Shown: piece after piece, positions 1 to 12,536 of the stretch
Numbering within the stretch: position 1 is the first letter of the stretch
Layout: every line of letters begins with the position of its first letter
From: Dissophora ornata
Lineage: Eukaryota; Mortierellomycota; Mortierellomycetes; Mortierellales; Mortierellaceae
Length of the DNA: 42,562 bases
Assembly (NCBI GenBank): GCA_025201705.1
Contig: MU616787.1
Span: forward strand, 1 to 42,562
Direction of reading: 5' to 3'
The notes under the pieces: generated by a model
Databases searched by the model: none
Told to the model about the DNA's origin: nothing
What the model saw: the letters and a program-made list of their open reading frames with translations, nothing else
Position numbers and translations under genes: made by a program

Positions 1-86
1 TTTTTTTCTAAGCAGGCATGATATATATATTTCGTGACATTTAGTCTGACGAGTGGGTACTCTTTTGACCCCCCTTGATGATATGC

Positions 87-3000
87 CTATTCTACAAAAA
101 GTGGATGAGGTAACTCCTTCACTGGCACCTTAACCGGCTCTGGCGCAGGCTCTTCTACCTCTCCTATTTGCCGGCCTTCTGAGCTACTCGTGGGTAAGGT
201 CGTTGTCAAATCTGGCGTTGACACTCTTGGCGTCGATTTCCCTGTCAGCTCCTGAGAGGAATTCGTGTTCAGCGGAGGATGACGTGCGTTCGACGTTGAT
301 CTGGAAGAAGAGGGTGACGACCCGTTCAGGGGTAGTTTGTACATCCCACTTCCTCCTCCTCCTCCTCCTCCTCCTCCTCCTCCTCCTCCTACTGCTCCGC
401 CGCCACTTCGCAGCGGATCCTGGTCAAGGTAGGGATAACTCTGATTCAACTCGTGTTCCAGCGTTAAATCTGAAAGACTGTGCTTTGGACTCGACGATGC
501 ACTCTGAGAATGCGCGATACCGACCGCCGGCATACCTGAGATCGACTTGAGCTCCCTGTCCACCGGGCTTCGAAGTCGGTTGCTGCTGCTACGGCCTAGT
601 GTTGCTGACCGCTGCTGTTGTGGACCCGCAGAACTCGACCGCATTTCCTTGAACTGAGAAGAATTCTCCACTCCATACGGATTTGCCGAGGAGACACTGG
701 AGGGCGTCGTCGAGGCATACCACGAGTCGCGAACATTCATCGTTAGCCGGTTGAATGAATCTACGAAACCACCTCCAAATGCTCCCGAGATGGCCGCTGG
801 TAATTTGGCTGCAAGGTTGTCGGCGCTCTTTTGCCATGAATCCTCCGCTGTCTCAGATCCCAGCCCTGGACTCTGAGGAGCACCGCCTGCGCGAGCCTTG
901 TAGCTTGAAACCGGTCGAGACATTGTAGGACTGGACCCGATACCTAGAGGATCATAATCCGTGCGCTGGTCCAAAGTCGATTCCACATCGGTCGATCCTA
1001 TTGACTCTGCGTAGTTGGCCCCCAGTCCGAGCATCTCTGGTGTCATGCGCTCACTCAAGGCGCTGGTAGAGTTTATTAGGTCGTCCAGTGCATTCAGTTC
1101 CTCGTCCGTTCTTCCAAAGAGCTTGGCCCAGTACTTGATGGATTTAGAATCCGGGAATAACACCCCGCCATCGCCCCCTCGGGCCTTGTCTGCGCTCGCC
1201 TGGTAACTCTTGTTCAGATACACCTCCTTGTCCGAGTTGATAAAGTCCCATATCGAAGCACACTTGGTGCTGGCCATATAGTGTCGTCGTTCTCTCTCAC
1301 AGTTGAACAAAAAGTTTCCAAACTGGCAAGAGTAGACGTGGTAATGAAGCTGCGTCAAAAAGTACTCGTTAAACTCGAACCGTGTTGGATTCTGGTGCAT
1401 AATCTGGAAGACACATTCCAAGAACTGTTGAAAGACCGGGCTAGTCTCGCGAATGTGTTTGTTGTTGTAAAACTTGCTCTGGACGTTGGCAAAGGTATTG
1501 GCGGCTGCATTGGTGGCAGAAAGCGCAACAAAGTTTTTGTCGTTCGAGAGATGGCCGCATCGATCCATGAATTTGTATCCGAACGAGCACCATTCCTTCT
1601 CGACCAACACTTGGAAGCCACGCAATGTTCGGTAGTAAGGATCAAGACAGATCTGTGAGACCGATGTCAACTGAGCCGTGCGATCCCAACCATCTGAGCA
1701 GTGCACAAGCACATGCGAGTTGCAGATGTGAATATTTTTGACAATCATCAACGCTCCATCCATGATAGCCCCAATATGCTTTAACCATCCTGACTTTTGC
1801 AGCGCCACCTTTGAGACCGATCCCTTTGAATCAATCTCTTGCAGTGCTATAGATAGTAGACGGCGCGCAGATAAGTTGATGGCCCCCAAGAGAGCCGTAA
1901 CGGCGCATATACAGTCGGTAATAAAAAATAGACGGGGGGGGGGACAAGACAGCGCGTCCAGCAAGTACCTTCGACCAGCTTGCCCAGACTATCTCGCATA
2001 ACGTGAATGTTCTCAATTCCGGAATAGATCTTCTTGCAGTTCCTGTAATTTTCCATATTCTCTGTTCCAGCGCCGACAGCAGTGTTGGCGACAGCGTTCG
2101 CAGTGGGTCGGGCGTCGATAATGAGGTTCGTCGCTGTACTCCCGTAAATTGGATGTCCCGGAGATGATTGAGGGATGTTGGTCAAGAATATGGCTTCAAT
2201 GAGCTTTTCATCCTGAATAGAGCGATTCTGTTTGAGGCCAACCATCGGCTGACTTGATCTAGTAATGGAGGCCTTCTTGGGCGATAACGATAACATTTAG
2301 CCACAGGTTAAATGGAGCCGCCTGCAGTGCTGCAACCCAATGCCGAATCCCTGCGTCTAGCACGATGTTTTCGCTCACCATGTTATTCCAATGCAGATAG
2401 CTCAATGCAGGGATTCTAGCTTTGCTTCGGTGCTTGGCGGCATATGACAGGACGGCATCGCTAATCTTTAAAGGCACCACGAGCAAGTGCGGATACGTTG
2501 GCGAGAACTGTAATAGATTGCCAACAATAGTCAGCGTTCAATGATAATTTTGGCAGTGCCCTTGCAATCGGCACTACACGAATACGATGCACATGTTTGC
2601 AGACCTACAGTAAAAGATTGGTTTAAATCCGAAAACCGCCACTGGTCATTTTTCGATCCAACGCCCATTCGCTCATACTCGACCAGGGGGTCGTAAATTT
2701 GCCAACCATCCGATGTCGAGAATGGCGGCGAAGGAGCGTAGAAGAAGGCATAGAGTTGCTCTACTGAGCCTATGATACGGGTTGATGGAATGACGGGTCA
2801 GTTTGAACAGAAGGCCTGGTTGCTTGCTTCGACCCTGTGGGAAGAATCCGCTGCTATTGCACACACACACAAGGCGATAGTGAATGGTCTACTTACTGAC
2901 ACAAGTCAACTTTTGTATGCTCTCGTACACATCCGTGACATCCTTCTCGTTCTGGAAGTTGAGGGTGATAAAGACAAAATTGTAGCATCGTATATTGAGG

Positions 3001-3508
3001 GGCCAGGCATTGAACAGCGTAGGGAGGCCTTTCTCGACCGAATGGATCGTATGGTATGAGATCTAAGCAACACCGACAAAAAAAAAAGAGTACATAGGGC
3101 TGAGCAACCTGCATCGATGCATAGCTGCATCCCCGTTTTGGGCAGTTCAGCTCGTGAGGAAAATGCTTACCCATATCTCCAGGTCCGGATGGTCAAAGAT
3201 CAGGTGGTGGGGCGTGAGGTGCAAGTTCCCAATGTACGTTGACTGACCCTTCTCGAGCTGAACGGCCTGGACCTGAACGATCGAGTGCAAAAAAAAAAAG
3301 ATGACAAAACCCCGGTCAGCGACGAAACTATGAATTCACGAGGGGGTCGGCTTAGATGCGGCCGGGCATGACAAAAGGCGATGCGACCAAGGCATGGAAA
3401 GGGGCCTTGGTTGTGTGCGTGCTTGGCATTTGCTGTGTCTGATAAGCGAGCGGGCTGTTGGTTGCAAAAGCGATGGGTAGGTACCTTTGCAATCTTGATA
3501 AGGTCCAT
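87..3508 (-). CDS. Myotubularin-family phosphoinositide 3-phosphatase (MTMR6/7/8-like, fungal Ymr1 type)
   Basis: Seven exons can be read: 3508-3485, 3272-3171, 3062-2897, 2769-2609, 2507-2379, about 2272-1969 and 1846-87, giving about 881 aa. The start MDLIKIAK aligns with the first residues of MTMR6-type proteins and runs straight into a PH-GRAM domain (exons 2-3). The phosphatase domain follows, with the landmarks GWQIYDPLVEYERMG, TRSSQPMVGL and the CX5R active site VHCSDGWDRTAQ (Cys and Arg both present). Active members remove the 3-phosphate of PI3P and PI(3,5)P2 on endosomes and vacuoles. After the catalytic domain, about 280 residues are low-complexity and Ser/Gly-rich, including a polyglycine run. 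The exon 6 acceptor is a NAGNAG (AAGAAG), so one Lys may be optional. The gene is divergent from a PI3P-binding FYVE protein. The family call is secure; the exact exon 4 and 6 boundaries are less so. Confidence 0.93.
351..390. repeat. (CCT)n trinucleotide tract coding for polyglycine
   Basis: About 13 CCT/TCC units in the last exon of the myotubularin gene encode a run of Gly residues on the minus strand. Its length is likely to vary between strains. Confidence 0.9.
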
Positions 3509-4059
3509 TGCGTCAGCTTTATCGGCCCTGTGCATGGCGGTTACGTGGGAGTGGCTGGCAAGCCGGGGCTTTGAGGGATGCGGGCAGGCGTGAGAGAGTG
3601 TGTGTTGTGCAAGAGAGCGGGTGGGAAGACAAGCGGATGAGTTGTATGAAGCAATGAAGAATGAATGAATGAATAAATGAACAATCATCAATGCACTGCT
3701 CTCCTCCTTCTTCCACCCACCCGTGACTTCTCCCTCCTACGCTCACAGTCGACAGACGCGACGCGCTTGCCGCTCCCTTTGGTTGGTTGGCACCATCTGA
3801 CCGCGAAGGGGAGATCGACTCTGTGTGCCTGCGACTCTGTGGGCCACTCTGCAAGATATGCTCACTCAGGCCAGATGCATCGCGCACGACACCGCTGCCA
3901 CATCCTTCCTTCCGCTTGTCGCACTGTCGCAGGACACTTGGACGCACTGGTCACGTGCTGGCCACATGGACTCATGGACTCTAGGAGAGCCAATGCAAAT
4001 GCGAATGCGAATGCGAAAGCTTCATTCGTTCCTTCTTTGCTGCTCTCGACTCCACATCC
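3509..4059. promoter_or_regulatory. Divergent intergenic region between myotubularin and FYVE genes
   Basis: About 550 bp separate the two divergent start codons. No conserved ORF was recognised. The segment holds GAAT/AATG short repeats near 3658-3680 and a small hexamer repeat (gcgaat/gcaaat) near 3995-4020 just upstream of the FYVE gene start. It presumably carries both promoters. This is inferred from position only. Confidence 0.5.
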
Positions 4060-6574
4060 ATGGCGATGAATGCTGGCAGCCCAAGCCAACTGCATGCAAC
4101 AGTCGCCTCCTCTCCACAAAAGCAGCAGCAACAGCAGCACCACCAGCACCCGCAACAGCCTCAACGGTCCATCACCATCTCACGCCGTCAGTTCGGTCCC
4201 GCTCCAGGAACATCAAGACCCCACTCAACACTCCACCCACCTCCTCAACCCCAACCTGCCAGCGACCGACGCTCAACACCGCCACCAAGGTCACCTCAAT
4301 CACAGCCCGTCTCCACTGTCAATGGTGGTGGCCGAGGCCCTAGCCCCAATGGCGCCGCCCCTACGAACGTTGCCTGTCCCATCTGCAACATCAGCCTTCG
4401 CAACCTCGCACAACTCAATCAACATCTCGACACCATTCATCCGGAAGAACCAGATGACGTCAAGTCGGCCGTCAGCCAGTTCTTCAAGAATGCACAAAAA
4501 GTCCTCAATCCTATCACCAAGACTGCTACCACTACCCTCAAAAATATACCCGCCAACTCTTCGGAGCTCTTGAGGAAAATCCAGGACCTAGATATTGATT
4601 CTGCAGGACCCAACAGCCTAGCGGGTCCGCCGCCTCCAGGAGGATTCCAGGGATGGACAGACCCAAAGGCAGACGTGGTAGTGACAAAGCGACATTGGGT
4701 TAGAGAGTCTGATCGGGATGTATGTTTCCAGCCCAACTGCGACAAAGGTCTCGGTATACGATTCGGACGACAGAACTGTCGATGGTATGTTGCGGTTGCG
4801 ATCCTGGCGTGCGAGTTTGATGCGCAGAGGCTTGTCATCCTAACTATGCTCCGTCTGCTTTCATCGTAGCTGCGGAAACCTGTTTTGTGACACCCACTCT
4901 TCATTCCAAATCAAGCTCAATGCTCAGGCGAAACACGATACAAACGGGCTTTGGTGTAGAGTATGCGAGGGCTGCTTTGTGATAGCAAAAAAGGAAGAGG
5001 ATGGCCTCAGTCTTGGAGGTAGGCTTCGAATGAGATACCTTGCAATTGCGCATCCGGATTTATCTATGCCAACCATACTGAAAGAGCTTTGTTCGCATCA
5101 AATGTTAGGCATAAGTCGTAGCTTGACAAAGGATTTTTTAAGCACCAGGATAAAGAGCGCTGAGAAGAAGCATTTGGAAGTGAATCGACTGGAAAAGAGA
5201 ATTGAAAAACTGGCGCAAATTCATCAACAGTTCGATTCTGGAGTGTCGTCCTCCCCTATTTCCTCTTCACCTGCCCACAGCTACTCGCCCGTGTCCTCGG
5301 GGACTGGCTCTGTACGGAAAGGGTTTCTCCGATCTGTCACCTCAAGAGGCCAACAGTTAAAAGGTTAGAACTCGAGTCTTCTTGTGATCCAATGCCATGA
5401 CAGATTGCTGACATCCACTTGCTCTTTGCCTAGCGTCTGAGCAAGCAATTGTCAGGTGGGAGGATGACTCCACCGTCCTTGGCTGCCACATATGTCTGTA
5501 AGTCTTCCGTGTAAACATTCAATACTCATTTGATGCTGAAGCACTCCTGTTCTAACATTACATTTGCCACCATCCATAGGTCCATGTTTAGCCTCTATGG
5601 AAACAGGAAACATCACTGCCGACTATGTGGGCGTGTCATTTGCGATAATTGCTCCACAACGACACCTTTGTATCTAAACATGTCTAGCTGTAAGTGGGAT
5701 CCACGATGCGGGCCAGCGTGAATACCCTTGTCGTATGCGACCTCTGACAACTAATGCTTGTGGATGCACATAGATCCAGATGGTTCGGATGCTGTCAGTC
5801 ACACGAGGGCGTGCAAGGAATGCATACACACGGTCTTTAAGCGAAGGGAGCATGCTACGGACAAAAAGAGGCCAAACGCCGTCGCGAAATACTACGGATC
5901 GTTGATGCGACTGAAAGCAAGGATCGATCTTGCTCTTCCTCGCTTCCAGGAAATGATAGCGACTGTTGGGTAAGAGGCGCTTATTTCTTTTGATGCGGGG
6001 TGTCGAATAGGCTGTGCTCATGAGATTAACGGATCATGTGGTATGTGAACTCATTAGTCAAAAGACCGATATGCATCAGATGCATCCCGATTATCAACTG
6101 GCCGCGATGACTAGGAAAGAACTGCTGGACGATTTTGCACTATTCGATTCGATCAGCAAGAAGATTGTCAAGCTTCCAGCGCGCTCACAGCATCAGAAGC
6201 AACTTCACACAAACCTCTATTGGTGGGCAACGCAATATCTACAGACCAACATGTTCCCACTCTCTGTAATTCCAAAAGTATTTGGCAACGGAAACAAGGA
6301 GCCGAAGCAAATAGGAAACTCGTCGCCACTATCATCTTCGCCTGCGCCGTCTATATCCTCACCCATGCCTGATTCTGCACAGGACAACGAGGCGGAAATC
6401 GAGATCTTGGCACAGCTCGCGGTGATGGAAGAGCAGCGGCGTCTAGTGGAATCATATATTGAAGAAGCGACTCGGAAACGCAAGTTTGACGACGTCAAAT
6501 CGTTGAAGATGAGTCTAGAAGAACTCGAGAACGAGATAGCTGCCATTCGGTCAGGACAGCGGCGGGGGAATTGA
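4060..6574 (+). CDS. Vac1/Pep7 (Rabenosyn-5)-like protein with C2H2 finger and two FYVE domains
   Basis: Seven exons (4060-4784, 4870-5018, 5109-5363, 5434-5497, 5580-5689, 5774-5969, 6025-6574) give about 682 aa in continuous phase. Order: Gln/Pro-rich N-terminus; one C2H2 finger at about residues 105-128 (CPIC...H..IH); an atypical first FYVE from about residue 210 (VCFQPNCD...CGNLFCD); then a canonical second FYVE with WEDD, RKHHCRLCG and RVIC motifs. The C-terminus has a helical segment (MEEQRRLVESYIEEA) resembling the Rab-binding hairpin of Rabenosyn-5/Vac1. In yeast, Vac1 binds PI3P and Rab5 (Vps21) and works with Vps45/Pep12 in Golgi-to-endosome fusion. The same role is likely here. 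The last intron (5970-6024, 55 nt) is very short. An A34 tract follows the stop. Confidence 0.92.
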
Positions 6575-6581
6575 AGAACCT

Positions 6582-6584
<3 letters not shown>

Positions 6585-6618
<34 letters not shown>
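6585..6618. repeat. A34 homopolymer just after the FYVE gene
   Basis: Thirty-four consecutive A residues begin 10 nt after the stop codon. The tract could be a retroposition scar, a poly(dA:dT) nucleosome-free element between two tandem genes, or simple slippage. Confidence 0.9.
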
Positions 6619-6619
<1 letters not shown>

Positions 6620-6792
6620 GAAAGCCACAGTGGTGGTTAATTTTTTTGAGGAACGCGTGAACAGTCCAGCCTCGTCTCTTCTGACATTCCTTTTGCTTGG
6701 GCCTGTGGCCATTCTTTTCTTCCACTGTCATCTCAGACATCCGCTGCATCAACAGACCCCCATCAGATCTATTCACAGGAGTAGAAGCCATC

Positions 6793-9700
6793 ATGAGCAC
6801 CGCAAGTGATGGCCGCAAGGCCGTACCTGTGAACGGTCCAGAAGTTTTGCGTAACGTCTCCACTTCCGCTCTTGTCAGCAGCTCTGCTGCTCGAATATAT
6901 CCGTGTCAAGTCGTGGGTCTAACCTCAGGGACTCGCGCCATCTTTTTTTCCCCCCTGTTATTGTTGTTGATGGTGTTTCTGGACCTACAGGGCAAAAATA
7001 TAGGGCAGTGAAACGCAGGATGTCAGACTTGGAATACAAGGTAAATAGCACGCGGGATATACCAAGCAGGGATGCCGCTGCGGTCAACTGACAACTCTTT
7101 GGATATTTTATGTTAACTCGTCGTAATAGCTGGACAATGCCACAATTGAGGGTCAAAGGCTAAAGCAGGTACAGTTATATCTGGTGTTGTGTCGAAATAA
7201 ACGCGCTCTCATAAGAAAAGGCCATTCATCCCGACTCCCTGTTTCTTACTAGGAAACTGCGAGTCTAAATGTGCTCCTAGCTGGCACAGAAGCAAAATTG
7301 CTTCATTCGCAGGAACTACTAGAATACACTCAACACCATGGTATGTAGTGCTCGCAGCTGCCATAGGCCAGCAAAGCTAAATATTATGGGTCCATTCATT
7401 GTATTTCTAGCCAACCCGCTACTCACCTACTTTTTTCACCTTTTTTTTAAAAATATATATATATATATATATTCAAAGCTCCATCACAGCCATTAACCGA
7501 TGACCAACGGAAGAGTAACACGGATGAATACGAACGGTTTGCAGGCGTAATTCAGTTTCTGGGAGAGTCGCTTAGCTTCATGGCCACGGTCAACAAGGAC
7601 GATTCGATCGAAAGCCGCATGATGACCATCGTCAACAGTATGGCTGAGAGGGAGCAAAAATACGCCGAAATGGATAAAACCCTTGAGCAGGTAGAACTTC
7701 TGACGGAAACCAAGATGCCGGATTTATTGAGCGTATATTTAATCGAATACTGATGAAAGGCCGTTCTCTCTTTTCTTGGTCATATTATACCCAGCTCATG
7801 AAAGAAAATGAAGAACTCAAAAGCAATCATCCCACCCTGGCTATGTCTACCGAGAGAACTCAGGATAGTCTTGACCCAACTTCTTCATCTTTGGAGAAAC
7901 AAAAGTTCGAGGCGACTCTTACGCGAATGATGCAGAGAAACGAGGTGGAAGTCAACAGGTTGCGGGGTGAACTAGACGCGGCCAGGAACCAAGTTATAGA
8001 AAAGGAGGCGTTCGTCAAGAGCACGACCGAACACCTAGAACAAAAGGTTGCCAAGCTCACAGAGGAACGCGATGCCGCCGAGGCAAATTTAAGCGAGACA
8101 AAAGTGAGAACCGATGACCTTTCCAAAGCCCTGGCACGAGCAGAAAAGGGCAAGACCTCGATGAAGGCGAATAGGGATCAAATGGCGGATGACTACAGTG
8201 CCCTGAAAAAGGCTTACAGTGATCTGGACAACGGCTACAAAGATAAACAGGGGATTGTGGCGGACCTGCGCAAGGAGATAGATTCTTTGCAGGAACTTTA
8301 CAAAAAGACCAAGACCCGATCATTGGTCTCAGATATTGAGAAGATCAAGAAGCTGACACAGAGATATGAGATTGCGGAGACGCAATTGGGCAAGATCAGG
8401 ATAGCGAATCTCGAGAAGGACCAGAATCTAGCCACCCTCAGGGCAAAACTCCGGACGGTTCAGGAAGAAAAGAACAACGAGCTGAAGCAGCTCGGTCGTC
8501 TACAGGAGGAACTTGCTTCCAAGGACTTGGAACTCTCGAGCGTTCGATCGACCTCTGCAGGATACGAATCTGTTGCCAAGATTGCCGAACGGGAACGAGA
8601 TGAGGCTGTCCAAAGGGCAGCGACAGAGGCGGAGGTGGGCAAGCGAAAACTTAAGATAGCGGAGAGTATTATCCAAGAGAGAGAGAGCGAGAGCGATTTC
8701 TTAAAGGGGTTGAACAGTGCTTTGGAGGAAAAGGCTGCTGACCAGACGGCGCGGATCCAGCATCAATCCGATCATTTGAAGGAGGAGGAGAACCTCGTTA
8801 TCACGTTGAAGTCAGCCATTGGACAATTGCAGGAGGAGCTGGAAGCAATCCAGGAGGGTGAGAAGGTCCAACAACCTCTCTTGGATGAGCCGCAACTTGC
8901 TAGTATTAAGACAGACCCCGGTGTTGCGGTCATTGACGAGGAAATGAGACTGGATCTGAACAGAGCCTTGGTGAGGATTTTGTCTTTTGAGGAATTGATT
9001 ACAGCCCTTGAGGATGAGGCCGCGCAAGCGAGGCGGGTTTACGAGCACATGGCGTCTGTTGTCGAAGATCTGAGGAAGAGGCTCCACGCGATGCAGTACG
9101 AAAAGGGCTACAAGGATGACAAGATTAAACGGGTCGAGAGAGATCTGGAGCGACGGAATGAGGACCTCAGAGAGAAGATCACTGAGCTAGTGGATTGTCA
9201 AGCCAAGCTACAGGAGCAAGAGTTGAGAGCCAATCTGCTAGAAGAGGAACGGCAGAATCTACGACACCAGCACGCCATACTAGATCGCATTCGAGCCGAA
9301 CAACAGGAGCAGCTGGATGGCCGTGAACGGGCGCTCAGACGTCTAGATGAGGCACGCAAGATGTATGAGAGGGTTTACGAGTCCAGGATCGATACGTTGA
9401 AAGAAGAAAAGGCTCAGGCTGAGAATATCCTTCAGGCTGAATGGAGAAAGATGCAGGAGCGGCACGAAAAGGAGATGAATGAGACAACCGACCAATGCGA
9501 CGATAAACTTGAAGAGGCAAGACGCCAACATGAGAACGTCGGTGATGCTTTAAAACGCGCAGTACAGGAGCTGGAAAATGAGCGTGATGAGTTGAACATG
9601 AGGTGGCGGGAAGGCGAAGAGACAAGGGAGAGATATATCAAGGATATTGATTATCTAGAAATGCTACTCGGTGGATACAAGGCACTAGTCAACGAGAAAA

Positions 9701-10241
9701 ATGGTAAAGCACGACAAACGTCAAGAACTCAAAGTGAATGCTCCTCTGCGTCGTTCTGCACGGGTAATCGAAACTAACGGCACTATTTTATTTATCTGTC
9801 TATTTTTTTTATTTTTTTAAACGGCGCATAGATGATGGCTCGTTAGCTGAGAATTCAGAGTCGTACTTGGGCTTGCTCGGGCAGCTTTCGGAAGCCATGA
9901 CCACCATCCAACAACGGGACGAGGACGTGAAGAGTCTCAAGCGGGCCTTGGACGACCAAGGCGCCATTATCCAAGAGTACAGCGAAGGCATGAACTTACT
10001 CTCGAGCAAAAACGAGATGTACCTTCGTCAGGGCCAAGAACGAGAGACGGATCTAGCCACGGAGAAGAAGACGAGGATGAGGGAGAAAGAGAGCCACAGG
10101 ACACAGCTCGCCTCATTGGAGAACAAGATCAAGGTTCTGGAGCAGGGGTTGGAGGAGAGGGAACGAGGAGTAGAGCCGCAGCAACATCAAGAGGATGTGG
10201 TCATGCAAGATGTCTCGGCAGCTCCGGGCACGACGTTGTAA
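6793..10241 (+). CDS. Long coiled-coil protein, function unknown
   Basis: The start is at 6793 (MSTASDGRKAVPVNG). Later exons end or begin at clear splice sites: about 6991-7040, 7130-7168, 7253-7340, 7479-7690, 7795-9703 and 9832-10241. The donor of exon 1 is unsure (candidates lie between 6901 and 6920). The protein is about 930 aa. Nearly all of it is charged heptad-like helix rich in Glu, Lys, Arg, Gln and Leu, from about residue 40 (motif VKRRMSDLEYK) to near the C-terminus, with a short acidic break around QEGEKVQQPLLDEPQ. No motor, RING, kinase or membrane domain was seen, so I do not assign it to the Bre1, kinesin or golgin groups. It may be a cytoskeletal, centrosomal or tethering coiled coil. 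It is tandem to the FYVE gene and convergent with the next gene (about 137 bp between stops). Confidence 0.82.
7449..7472. repeat. (AT)n microsatellite inside an intron
   Basis: An alternating AT run lies directly upstream of the acceptor at 7478 in the coiled-coil gene, preceded by a T tract. It forms an unusual polypyrimidine/AT branch region. Confidence 0.85.
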
Positions 10242-10378
10242 CATGGACAGTCGAAAGAGAGCAAATAGCAACCTGTACTTGTAGTTCATTGTACCATAGC
10301 CAAATCAACAGGCACTCTTCGCATCTTCAAAGAGGTGCTGAGCAAGAACATACGCTGCTTTATTGCAGTCAGTTTGCT

Positions 10379-12209
10379 CTAATATAGCTCACCTCCCTCT
10401 CGCATTGTCCTCCATCGAGACAGCACAAACTGCAGAGGTTTTGTGTGTGAGACTTTTGATGCTGCAGCGCTGACAAGGCTGCTTCCTTGGGACATTAGTT
10501 CAAGGAGCCGGTCCAACCCAAGTGGGAAGGGATGACGGTGACCTCTCAAATCCTGCGGAAACTCCCAGAGGTCATGGCAATAGGCCAAAGTATCGACCCC
10601 GAAACCGTCATCCAGAATCGTGTAGAATCCTACCTGATCTGCCACATAATCTCTTCCTCGATACGGTACTGTCTTGGGCAGGCCTTTGTAGTTAGTGGCG
10701 AGGAAATCGCTTAATGAGGGGTTTGGTCTATGATGCGGTCAAAGTCGTGTTAACAAACGGACGTGTGCTCATCGGCGACGTAATAAGTATGCATTCGACT
10801 TGAGTATATGCCTACCGGAACAGCAATCCCATCACGACGACTTGCATTACTACAGATATCAGTATCCAGAAAAGGAGCCATGTGATGCGGATCAAAATCC
10901 TTTTGCAAACGGACGATATTTTTCGTTCTCGCTTCATAGCGGTGTGATGAGGTGTCGCCACCACCTCTCCAGAAAAGATTGCAGGGACTCGCTTGTCTGG
11001 ATCTCGGTATTCAGACTCTGCGGAGGCACTTCTACTCGTTATTGATTCTGAGCTGGAATCAACTTCCCGCCTCCTATTCATCACAGCCCGTCGACCGGAC
11101 CACCGCAAGGCATCGCTGCCGCTATGGGGCGTATCACTTTTTGAGCTCTCTTTAGTCTCCCTTACATGTCGCGCCGTGCGAGTCCATGCCTGCGAGTCGA
11201 ATTGTCCGCTGCTACTGTGACGGCCATGGTTGCTGGCGAAGGCGACTTTCTTGTGTTGGGACTGGCGATATAGTTGCTCTCGCTCGTATTTCGGAACACC
11301 ACGCAAATGCCTGGCGCCTGGCTTTACTGTAGTATGTTTGGATGTCATGCGTGTTTCATCATGGGGTTGTTGTCGAGAAATGTCGGTTCTGTTGATAATC
11401 CAATGCTGCAGCTGTTGAGACTCAAACTAGCGTTTAAGTAAAAAAAAAAAGAAGAAGGGAGGGAGGGTCAGACAGCTTCAAGTCAAAGTAGATACCGCGC
11501 CGATAGAAAGATAGAAAGGCACCTTGGATCGCTCCATTTCTCTGCGGAGACTTTGAAGCTCCTGTCGAATGCTGTCTATAGGATAGTGATCCGGAAACCC
11601 TGGAGCATAGTCCTCTGTGATGCTGTCGGACGCACTCCCAGAGCCGCTGTGGTGCGGTTGCTGGTGTGTAAGCCTCGATGCCCTCTTTGCCACTGCACCT
11701 TCACTGACCTCGCTCTTGGTGCTCTCAGAAGCGCGTTCTTCACTTCCCATGTGCCCATGGTCATCCATTGAAATCTCGGACTCGGACTGCTCTGTCTCCT
11801 GCTGATGATTGTCTTTTGGCGCCGGTAGAGGCTGCTGCCTGGACTGCGGTGCCGAATGGTGTTGTTGTCTTCTCACGATGGATGCCCTCAATGCTTGCAT
11901 TCTCCACTCCAGCTCTGCCTGGCTCATCATGGCTTCTGCAGTGTCTGATCTCATCGGACTGTCCATTGACGCAGCTGTGGTATCTGCTATTGAAGGTGCT
12001 CTTGTTTGGGAGGGAGACGAGCAAGAGTGGAAGTGAGAGGAGACGGGTGAGACGGGCGTTTGTTTCTTTGTGCGCACAGACTGGGTAGCCATTACTGGTG
12101 GTGCCATTGTTCTGTTGGAAGCCATGGACTTTGAATCTTTGACGGTTGCGCAAACCCTTGCACACCGTCGTTCCCCCGGAATTTCTTTAAACTCCGCCTC
12201 AAAACGCAT
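10379..12209 (-). CDS. Unknown single-pass membrane protein with coiled-coil N-terminal region
   Basis: Three exons (12209-11523, 11426-10816, 10727-10379) join in phase to about 548 aa. The N-terminal 200 residues are rich in Ser, Gln and His with two short helical stretches (AELEWRMQALRASIVRRQQ; IRQELQSLRREMERSK). A basic, Ser/Arg-rich middle follows. One strongly hydrophobic span near residues 408-432 (ITWLLFWILISVVMQVVVMG) precedes a conserved-looking C-terminal part of about 116 residues (PYRGRDYVADQVGFYTILDD). This suggests a type II or tail-proximal membrane protein with a folded lumenal or intermembrane domain. A second in-frame ATG at 12125 (MASNRTMAPP) may be the true start. I do not recognise the family. 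Continuous phase over two canonical introns makes the gene itself likely. Confidence 0.75.
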
Positions 12210-12536
12210 TGTAGAATTATTACATTTGACCTGGTGTTACGAAAATAAAAAATATAGGGCCGGTCAATTGACAAGAAGTGGTCCACATTTTTGGAGCTGG
12301 AAAATGGTCTGACAATTGAGTTGACATGAATCCTACCGGTACATGGTCTGCAATATGGACTGGTAATTGGGCCGGTAATTGGGTTAATATTTGGCTTATC
12401 AGAGGTTGTCTTCTCTGACGATGTATCGAGGCCAGGTCCACGGTTCTTCTCGTACAAAGTTCAATTACTGTAGCGGTCGGCGGCGCGTGCAGCGGAGGCA
12501 TTAGTAGACAAATACACAGGAACACAGAAGTTAGAC
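12210..12536. promoter_or_regulatory. Divergent intergenic region
   Basis: This region separates the minus-strand membrane protein from the plus-strand gene at 12537. It contains a near-perfect tandem copy of ggtaattggg at about 12361-12382 and several AT-rich stretches. No ORF was supported. Promoter function is inferred from the head-to-head layout. Confidence 0.45.

Noticed and set aside
203..550. Plus-strand frame with a poly-Leu run
   Set aside because: It is the antisense of the polyglycine tract in the myotubularin exon, has no ATG start and no other support.
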